Positions 58,955 to 64,000 of a DNA stretch of 64,000 bases are shown piece by piece (positions within the stretch are counted from its first letter, which is position 1; every line of letters begins with the position of its first letter). A program made the position numbers and the translations under genes. Location of the stretch: positions 1-64,000 of the forward strand of contig NZ_JAGINO010000019.1 of the NCBI RefSeq assembly GCF_017876115.1, given 5' to 3'. The notes beneath the pieces are model-generated. The model was not told the origin of the DNA. It saw only the letters and a program-made list of their open reading frames with translations, and ran no database searches. Origin of the DNA: Azospirillum picis (GTDB lineage: Bacteria > Pseudomonadota > Alphaproteobacteria > Azospirillales > Azospirillaceae).

Positions 58955-60037
58955 ATGGCTCCCTCCGCTGCCTCTCCCTCCGCGCCGTCCGCCTCGGCCG
59001 ATGCCCGCTTCGGCTGGTGCTGCCAGTTCGTGCCGCCGGACGGCGACGCGGCGGCAGCCAAGCGGATGAACCCCGGCACCGTCACCATCGCCACCCTGAG
59101 CCGCCTGTCCCCGGCCCGCGCCGAGGAGAAGCTGGCCGAGGTGCTGCGCCGCAACCTGCAATCGCTGCACCTGCAGCTCGACGAAGTGGCGCGGCATCCC
59201 GCCTACCGCCGTCTGCTGCGGGTGAACAGCGGCCTGCTGCCGGCCTACACCCACGAGGTCGGGCGGCCGCTCTACCGCCAGCCCGGCATCCAGGCGCTGG
59301 TGCGCAACGGGCTGGAGCATGCCGGGCGCAAGGCGGCGGCGGCCGGCATCCGCATCGGCCTGCATCCCGACCAGTACTGCGTCCTCAACAGCGCCAACCC
59401 GGCGACGCTCGACAATTCGGTGGCGGAGCTGGAATACCATGCCGACGTGCTGCGCATGATGGGGCTGGCCGGCGGCTGGCATCCCAAGGGCGCCCACGTC
59501 AACATCCATGGCGGCGGGCGCAGTGAGGGGACTGCGGGTTTCCGTCGCGGCCTGGCCCGCCTGTCGGAGGATGCGCGCAACCTGGTGACCGTCGAGAACG
59601 ACGAGCTGTCCTTCGGGCTGGACGACCTGCTGCCGCTGGCCGATGCGGTGCCGGTGGTGCTCGACATCCATCACCACTGGGTCAAGAGCCAGGGCGACTA
59701 CATCCGTCCCGACGATCCCCGCATCGGCGCCATCGTGGCATCCTGGCGCGGCGTGCGTCCGGTGGCGCATGTCAGCGTGTCGCGCGAGGAGCTGCTGGCC
59801 GACTGGCCGGCCGACCGGCTGCCGGATTACCCGGTCCTGGCAGCGCGCGGGCTGACCGTCCGCGACCTGCGCGCCCATTCCCAGCGTATGTGGAACCATG
59901 CCCTCAACCGGCTGGTCGCCGACCATCTCGCCTGGGCCGATTTCGAGGTGGAGGCCAAGGCCAAGAACCTCGCGGTCGACGATTTGGAGCATGACGCGCT
60001 GGCGGCCGGGGCGGTCGGGGCGGGACCTGCCGCCTGA
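58955..60037 (+). CDS. uvsE: UV DNA damage endonuclease (UVDE/UvsE family)
   Basis: 360 residues. TIM-barrel UVDE motifs: FGWCCQFVP, ATLSRLSPARAEEKLAEVLRRNLQSLHLQL, IGLHPDQYCVLNSANPATLDNSVAELEYHADVL, HVNIHGGG, VTVENDELSFGLDDLLPL, and VVLDIHHHWV with metal-binding Glu and His residues. The enzyme nicks DNA 5' of UV photoproducts, an alternative to UvrABC. The start is uncertain; ATG 58955 lacks a strong ribosome site, and the frame extends to 58847. Standing alone between an IS remnant and a convergent TetR gene. Confidence 0.85.
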   Translation: MAPSAASPSAPSASADARFGWCCQFVPPDGDAAAAKRMNPGTVTIATLSRLSPARAEEKLAEVLRRNLQSLHLQLDEVARHPAYRRLLRVNSGLLPAYTHEVGRPLYRQPGIQALVRNGLEHAGRKAAAAGIRIGLHPDQYCVLNSANPATLDNSVAELEYHADVLRMMGLAGGWHPKGAHVNIHGGGRSEGTAGFRRGLARLSEDARNLVTVENDELSFGLDDLLPLADAVPVVLDIHHHWVKSQGDYIRPDDPRIGAIVASWRGVRPVAHVSVSREELLADWPADRLPDYPVLAARGLTVRDLRAHSQRMWNHALNRLVADHLAWADFEVEAKAKNLAVDDLEHDALAAGAVGAGPAA

Positions 60038-60047
60038 CGGGTTGCCG

Positions 60048-60590
60048 TCACACAAGCCGCCGGACGATCGCCCGGACCTCTTCGCGCGTCGCGGGGTGCG
60101 CATCCACCGAGCGGTGGATGGACAGTCCCTCGATCACGGCATCCAGCACCTTGGCGGTCTCGGCCGTGAAATGCTGCCGCAGCGCCGCGCGGCTCTTCTC
60201 CATCCACGCCTGCATGACCCCGCGCAGGGGGGGATTGCGGGCGGCGTAGGCGTACAGCTCGTAGCTGAGCAGCATGTTGCGCGGCGTGGCCCAGCTTTCG
60301 TCGACGATGAGGTCGACCACCGCCTCGCAGGCGTCGTCGAGCGTCGAGGCGGCGGCGAGCCGCTCGGTGAAGCGGCCCGACACTTGGTCGGCAAGAAGGG
60401 TGAAGGCCTCCGTCAGCAGCTCGTCCATGCCCGCGAAGTGATAGGTCATCGAACCGAGCGGCACGTCCGCCGCCGCCGCGACCCGGCGGTGCGTCGTGCC
60501 GGCGACGCCATGCTCGGCGACGACGTCGAGGGTCGCCTGGAGGATGCGGGCGCGGCGGTCGGGGTCGTAGCGGCGTTTGGGCGAGGGCAA
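60048..60590 (-). CDS. TetR-family transcriptional regulator, TTG start
   Basis: 180 residues. HTH: RRARILQATLDVVAEHGVAGTTHRRVAAAADVPLGSMTYHFAGMDELL, with a helical C-terminal ligand domain (YELYAYAARNPPLRGVMQAWMEKSRAALRQHF). No ATG is suitable; TTG 60590 has AGGAG 7 bases upstream and starts MPSPKRRYDPDRR. The in-frame ATG at 60662 falls inside the operator palindrome. Likely autorepressor, and repressor of the divergent acetyltransferase gene. Confidence 0.83.
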   Translation of the reverse strand: MPSPKRRYDPDRRARILQATLDVVAEHGVAGTTHRRVAAAADVPLGSMTYHFAGMDELLTEAFTLLADQVSGRFTERLAAASTLDDACEAVVDLIVDESWATPRNMLLSYELYAYAARNPPLRGVMQAWMEKSRAALRQHFTAETAKVLDAVIEGLSIHRSVDAHPATREEVRAIVRRLV

Positions 60591-60650
60591 ACCGATGCTC
60601 CTGGGGAAGGGCGGGATCCGCGGAACGGAGGGGGTTGGCAAGGCCGGAGC

Positions 60651-60674
60651 TGTTATGTACATATGTACACAACA
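60651..60674. promoter_or_regulatory. Palindromic TetR operator
   Basis: A perfect 12-bp palindrome GTACATATGTAC (60657-60668), extended by outer TGTT and AACA arms to 24 bp, lies between the TetR gene and the acetyltransferase gene. Size and symmetry fit a TetR dimer site. The remaining 150 bp before 60827 show no further signal. Confidence 0.65.
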
Positions 60675-60826
60675 GCCGTGAGGGCCGAAACCCTCTGGCG
60701 GCGGGCCGGCCCGGCGGATGGGTGCCGGCCATCCGCCGGCGAAAGGCCCGCTTCGGCCTCCAGGCTTTTCAGCTCCCACGATTTTCCGGCTCTCGCCATG
60801 TCGATCCATGACCAGGAGGATGCCCG

Positions 60827-61414
60827 ATGCGCACCGAACGTGAAAAGATGCTGGCTGGTGACCTCTACGACGCCCTCGATCCCGAACTGGTGGCCGACCG
60901 CAACCGCGTCAGGGAGCTGTGCCAGGCGCTGAACGCGTCGCGCGATGCGGATGAGGTCCTGCGCCGCGACCTGTGCAGGCGGATCTTCGGCAAGGGCGGC
61001 GACACGGTCTGGATGCAGCCGCCGTTCTACTGCGACTATGGTTCGAACATCGAATTGGGCGAGCGGGTGTTCTTCAACTTCAACTGTGTCGTCCTCGATG
61101 TCTGCCGGGTGCGCATCGGCGACTACACGCTGTTCGGGCCGGGCGTCCAGATCCTGACGCCGATGCATCCGCTCGACGCGGCCCTTCGCCGGAAGCAGGA
61201 ATACGGCAAGCCGATCGACATCGGCTCCGACGTGTGGGTCGGCGGGGGAGCCCTGATCCTGCCCGGCGTCACCATCGGATCGCGCACGGTCATCGGTGCG
61301 GGAAGCGTCGTCACGCGCGACGTGCCGGACGGGGTCTTCGCAGCCGGCAACCCGTGCCGCGTCATCCGCGAGATCGGCGAGGACGAGCGGCAGTCCTACG
61401 CCTCCCCCTCCTGA
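60827..61414 (+). CDS. Maltose/galactoside O-acetyltransferase-like protein (LacA/Maa family)
   Basis: 195 residues, usual length ~185-200. N-terminal Mac domain (REKMLAGDLYDALDPELVADRNRVRELCQALN) and left-handed beta-helix hexapeptide repeats, PFYCDYGSNIELGERVFFNFNCVVLDVCRVRIGDYTLFGPGVQILTPMHPLD, the last part holding the catalytic His. It ends with IGAGSVVTRDVPDGVFAAGNPCRVIREI. It transfers acetyl from acetyl-CoA to a sugar or related acceptor, perhaps for detoxification. Downstream of the TetR operator. Confidence 0.87.
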   Translation: MRTEREKMLAGDLYDALDPELVADRNRVRELCQALNASRDADEVLRRDLCRRIFGKGGDTVWMQPPFYCDYGSNIELGERVFFNFNCVVLDVCRVRIGDYTLFGPGVQILTPMHPLDAALRRKQEYGKPIDIGSDVWVGGGALILPGVTIGSRTVIGAGSVVTRDVPDGVFAAGNPCRVIREIGEDERQSYASPS

Positions 61415-61474
61415 CGCCCGCTCACCCGGCGGCCGTCAGGCGGCCATCAGGCCGCCGGTCCATTGCCGACACCG

Positions 61475-61846
61475 TCAGCCACGCTGATCTCCGCCCGCTT
61501 CGTTGGTGCCTTCCCCGCCGTCGGCCCCCCGCCGGGCCGCCCATGTGAGCAGTGCGTCCAGCGCCGGGCACAAGGCCTGACCCCAGTCGGTCAGGCCATA
61601 CTCGACCTTCGGCGGCACCTGATGGTGGACGATGCGGCGCACCATCCCGTCCTTCTCCATCTGGCGAAGCTGCTGGCTCAGCATTTTCTGGGAAATTCCC
61701 GGGATCGCCCGCTCCAGATCGGAGAAGCGCAGCACGTTCCCGCCAAAGAGGTGAAACAGGATGGTGAGCTTCCAACGTCCCTCGATGAGCTTGATCGCGC
61801 TCTCGACGCCTTCGGCTGCTGTCTCTCTCGTATATTGATGAGGCAT
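61475..61846 (-). CDS. HxlR-family transcriptional regulator
   Basis: 123 residues. HxlR winged helix: AIKLIEGRWKLTILFHLFGGNVLRFSDLERAIPGISQKMLSQQLRQMEKDGMVRRIVHHQVPPKVEYGLTDWGQAL. The C-terminal ~20 residues are Gly/Glu-rich. Divergent from the NTF2-like/SDR pair, which it probably represses in response to a redox or electrophile signal. No conserved N-terminal cysteine, so not a classical YodB-type thiol sensor. Confidence 0.87.
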   Translation of the reverse strand: MPHQYTRETAAEGVESAIKLIEGRWKLTILFHLFGGNVLRFSDLERAIPGISQKMLSQQLRQMEKDGMVRRIVHHQVPPKVEYGLTDWGQALCPALDALLTWAARRGADGGEGTNEAGGDQRG

Positions 61847-61854
61847 ACTTTTCC

Positions 61855-61867
61855 GTAAGTACCTTAC
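61855..61867. promoter_or_regulatory. HxlR operator candidate
   Basis: Inverted repeat GTAAG-TAC-CTTAC, 9 bp upstream of the HxlR start and within the gap to the divergent NTF2-like gene. HxlR-family sites often contain paired GTAC or TTAC/GTAA elements. Confidence 0.5.
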
Positions 61868-61943
61868 TTTTTCGTGCGTTCTTGCGCTTTTGAAAGATTA
61901 GGTCATTTTCCATCACCGGACAAGTTCAACCCGGAGATCGACC

Positions 61944-62330
61944 ATGGCGCTTTCACTGCCCAAACCCATAGCCGAGTACTTCGCCGCGGATGCGGCGGAT
62001 GGCGCTGCACTCGCAGAGTGCTTCGCCGCTGACGCCGTGGTGATCGACGAAGCGCGGACGCACCGGGGACGCGAGGCGATCGCGCGCTGGAAGGCAGCGG
62101 CTACGGCAAAATACGATTATGCCAGTGAGCCCGTGGCCATCGACGGGCGGGGCGACAGGATCGCCGTTACCGCGCGTCTCACCGGCACCTTTCCCGGAAG
62201 CCCGGTGAACCTCCGCTACGCGTTCACGCTCGCGGAAAGCCAAATCGCCCATCCGGAGAACGCCTGCCCGGAGAACGCCCGTCCGGAGATCGCCCATCTG
62301 GAGATCGTCCGCCTGGAGATCGTCCCATGA
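61944..62330 (+). CDS. NTF2/SnoaL-like protein with repeat-extended C-terminus
   Basis: 128 residues. The first ~100 residues form a SnoaL-like fold: PIAEYFAADAADGAALAECFAADAVVIDEARTHRGREAIARWKAAATAKYDYASEPVAID, then VTARLTGTFPGSPVNLRYAFTLAESQIAHLEI-like end. The last ~26 residues are five degenerate pentapeptides (HPENA, CPENA, RPEIA, HLEIV, RLEIV) from a 15-bp repeat, an extension not expected in the family. It overlaps the SDR gene by 4 bases (ATGA), and this NTF2-SDR pairing under an HxlR regulator is common. Exact activity unknown. Confidence 0.82.
   Translation: MALSLPKPIAEYFAADAADGAALAECFAADAVVIDEARTHRGREAIARWKAAATAKYDYASEPVAIDGRGDRIAVTARLTGTFPGSPVNLRYAFTLAESQIAHPENACPENARPEIAHLEIVRLEIVP
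62246..62320 (+). repeat. 15-bp tandem repeat, five units
   Basis: Units of the form CGCCC(A/G)TCCGGAGA(A/T), ending at the translational overlap with the SDR gene: 62246, 62261, 62276, 62291 and 62306. The expansion lengthens the C-terminus of the NTF2-like protein by about 25 residues without breaking the frame. Confidence 0.88.
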
Positions 62331-63109
62331 GCATCGATCTCGGCCTCGACGGGAAACGGGCCCTGGTCACGGGTGGGACCAAGGGCCTGGGGGCGGCGGT
62401 CGTCCAGGCACTGGCGACCGCGGGCGTGAGGGTCGCGACGACGGCCAGGACGGTGCCGGAAAGCGGCTCCGGACGAATCCACTATATCGCCGCCGACCTC
62501 ACCACCGCGCGGGACTGCGCGAATGTCGCCGGGGAGGTGCTGCGCATGTTCGGCGGCATCGACATCATCGTCGATGTGCTTGGCGGATCGAGTGCGCCGG
62601 CGGGCGGCTTCGCGGCACTGACGGATGAGGAATGGCGCAGGGAGATCGATCACAACCTCATGCCTGCGGTCCGGCTGGACCGCGCGTTGCTGCCGTCGAT
62701 GATCGCCCAAGGATCAGGCGTCCTCATCCATGTGACGTCGATCCAGCACCGATTGCCTCTGCCGGAATCGACGACGGCCTACGCGGCGGCGAAGGCGGCG
62801 CTGTCGACCTACAGCAAGAGCCTGTCGAAGGAGGTGGCTGCCAAGGGGGTCAGGGTTGTCCGCGTATCGCCGGGCTGGATCGAGACCGATGCCGCCGTGG
62901 CGCTCGCGGAGCGCCTCGCGCGCGAGGCCGGCACCGATTATGAGGGCGGCAAGAGGATCATCATGAAGTCCCTCGGCGGAATTCCGCTCGGGCGGCCCGC
63001 GAAGCCGGCGGAGGTCGCAGACCTCATCACCTTCCTGGCATCGCCGCGGGCCGCGGCCATAACCGGCAGCGAGCATGTCATCGATTGCGGGACCGTCCCC
63101 ACTGCCTGA
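62327..63109 (+). CDS. Short-chain dehydrogenase/reductase
   Basis: 260 residues. TGGTKGLGAAVVQAL Rossmann loop, AADLTTARDC, a VDVLGGSSAPAGGFAAL segment in place of NNAG, the catalytic region HVTSIQHRLPLPESTTAYAAAK (Tyr and Lys present), and VSPGWIETDAAVALAERLAREAG. The VLGGSSAPAGGF signature marks the oxidoreductase subgroup usually encoded next to NTF2-like and HxlR genes. Translationally coupled to the preceding gene. Confidence 0.85.
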   Translation: MSIDLGLDGKRALVTGGTKGLGAAVVQALATAGVRVATTARTVPESGSGRIHYIAADLTTARDCANVAGEVLRMFGGIDIIVDVLGGSSAPAGGFAALTDEEWRREIDHNLMPAVRLDRALLPSMIAQGSGVLIHVTSIQHRLPLPESTTAYAAAKAALSTYSKSLSKEVAAKGVRVVRVSPGWIETDAAVALAERLAREAGTDYEGGKRIIMKSLGGIPLGRPAKPAEVADLITFLASPRAAAITGSEHVIDCGTVPTA

Positions 63110-63116
63110 GGCGCCG

Positions 63117-63408
63117 GGGGCGTTCACCGTGATCTCCCCAAGCCTGGAACAACGAACACCCTTCCACAGGCGGGCGAGAGGGGCACGCGGATCCGCCTCA
63201 GGAGGCCGATTGCCCTTCAAGGAGACTCTCTTCGACGGAACCGAGGTCCTGAAGGATGCGGACAGCGGCCTCGTAACTGTCCTGTCCGGCGGGCGCCACG
63301 GCAAGGGCGCGCGGACCTCTCGCGGGGAGTTGCGTCCCGCGCCGCCTGTGAATAGCGTCCGCTTTCGACGACGCGCGCCGACATCCGCAAGGCGTCCAGC
63401 CTGTCCAT
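63117..63408 (-). pseudogene. LysR-family regulator remnant
   Basis: ATG 63408 begins MDRLDALRMSARVVESGRYSQAARD, the canonical LysR N-terminus. The expected helix-turn-helix continuation is missing, and a later LysR-like piece (DSYEAAVRILQDLGSVEESLLEGQ, compare the linker helix) is read in another frame ~50 codons on. Internal deletion and frameshift have destroyed the gene. The region 63110-63502 has nothing else recognisable. Confidence 0.5.
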
Positions 63409-63502
63409 CGCTGTGATTCCGAGCAGGAATGGAAGGCATGGCCGTTTCCGATCCTGGATGATCACTTATATGACGTGGCTCCGCAGGCGAAAGGACAGCG
63501 TC

Positions 63503-63877
63503 ATGGCCGACCGCAAGATACTGACCCCCGATGCGACCCACCCCATCACCATCGGCAGGTGCCTGTCGACGGTCGTCGTCAGGAAAGGATCACTTCACAT
63601 CGCAAGAACCGGGAGCGCCCTGACGCTTGTGGAGGCGTCCTATCCGCCTGTCCACTATGTCCCACGGCACGACGTCGACATGTCGCTCCTGGAGCGCTCG
63701 CAGCACACCAGCTATTGCCCGTACAAGGGGGAAGCAAGCTACTACAGCATCCCGGCCCTCGGAGAGGCCGGGCGGAACAGCGTCTGGACCTACGAGACCC
63801 CCTTCGATGCGGTTGGCGGCATCGCCGGCTATCTCGCCTTCTATCCCGACCGGATGGAGATCGAGCTGGCCGACTAG
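63503..63877 (+). CDS. DUF427 domain protein
   Basis: 124 residues. The DUF427 fold is recognisable: GRCLSTVVVRKGSLHIARTGSALTLVEASYPPVHYVPRHDVDMSLL, SQHTSYCPYKGEASYYSI, and AVGGIAGYLAFYPDRMEIE. The YVPRxDV, TxCPYKGxxxYY and YLAFYPDR motifs are invariant in the family. Function is not established. AAGGA precedes ATG 63503, and the longer frame to 63413 adds no conserved sequence. Confidence 0.85.
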   Translation: MADRKILTPDATHPITIGRCLSTVVVRKGSLHIARTGSALTLVEASYPPVHYVPRHDVDMSLLERSQHTSYCPYKGEASYYSIPALGEAGRNSVWTYETPFDAVGGIAGYLAFYPDRMEIELAD

Positions 63878-63921
63878 GCCATAACCGTCCGGAAGAGCGC
63901 CTGGAAAAGGCGGTGATGGGC

Positions 63922-63999
63922 CTACCGAAGGGCGAGTCCCTCGTCGGACTTGGCGAGGGTTAGGATCCGCGCGGCGGCGACGGTGCCCGGCTGGCATCT
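63922..63999 (-). CDS. C-terminal tail of a gene entering from the right edge (partial)
   Basis: A minus-strand frame stops at TAG 63922-63924 and reads CQPGTVAAARILTLAKSDEGLALR before the edge. The composition is protein-like, but 25 residues are too few to name a family. Confidence 0.3.
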   Translation of the reverse strand, partial: RCQPGTVAAARILTLAKSDEGLALR

Positions 64000-64000
64000 T

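Overview
The window is high-GC (roughly two thirds G+C) alphaproteobacterial DNA. Gene content points to an Azospirillum-like soil or rhizosphere bacterium: many ABC importers, IclR, ROK, DeoR and LysR regulators, polyol and organic-acid catabolism, and an IS4-type transposase remnant. It carries a plasmid-type replication initiator (RepA-like) beside an iteron array, so it is most likely part of a megaplasmid or chromid. No tRNA, rRNA or CRISPR array was seen.

Layout. 0-0.8 kb: an AT-richer pentapeptide-repeat remnant, probably foreign. 0.8-6.5 kb: a polar amino-acid importer whose ATPase is broken, a 2,2-dialkylglycine decarboxylase and a divergent LysR gene. 6.6-13.0 kb: a promoter, a TPP riboswitch with an intrinsic terminator, then luxE-like, luxC-like, a ThiXYZ-like ABC importer and an SDR in one tight operon. 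13.0-16.7 kb: repA, the iteron origin and two replication-associated genes. 16.7-25.5 kb: an IclR-controlled operon for a 2-hydroxy or 2-keto acid (two flavin oxidases, a DHDPS-family aldolase/lyase, a PotABCD-type importer). 26-33 kb: a ROK regulator, a DeoR regulator, an importer of the 2-aminoethylphosphonate / sugar-phosphate type and an inositol-monophosphatase-family phosphatase. 33.2-41.1 kb: a complete sorbitol/mannitol operon (smoEFGK-like, sorbitol dehydrogenase, mannitol dehydrogenase, fructokinase). 41.2-42.9 kb: a chemoreceptor. 43-50.6 kb: a second IclR/PotABCD-type module with an acyl-CoA ligase and an enoyl-CoA hydratase. 50.7-51.3 kb: IS4-type remnant. 51.4-58.4 kb: a phosphonoalanine catabolic cluster (phosphonopyruvate hydrolase, aminotransferase, ABC importer, divergent LysR). 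58.6-64 kb: IS remnant, UVDE-type endonuclease, TetR/acetyltransferase pair, HxlR with NTF2-like and SDR genes, a broken LysR gene and a DUF427 gene.

Main ideas. (1) The TPP-riboswitch operon joins a thiamine-precursor-type importer to an acid-to-aldehyde-to-alcohol reduction set (LuxE + LuxC + SDR). I propose that it salvages oxidised (carboxylated) thiamine moieties; this is inference. (2) Two cis-elements link distant genes: a nearly identical 70-bp promoter with a TAATC-N7-GATTA operator lies upstream of both the hydroxyacid operon and the chemoreceptor, and an AAATCA-N3-TGATTT site lies upstream of both the ROK gene and the polyol operon 6 kb away. (3) A mobile palindromic intergenic repeat occurs at least three times, one copy carrying a nested hairpin insertion.
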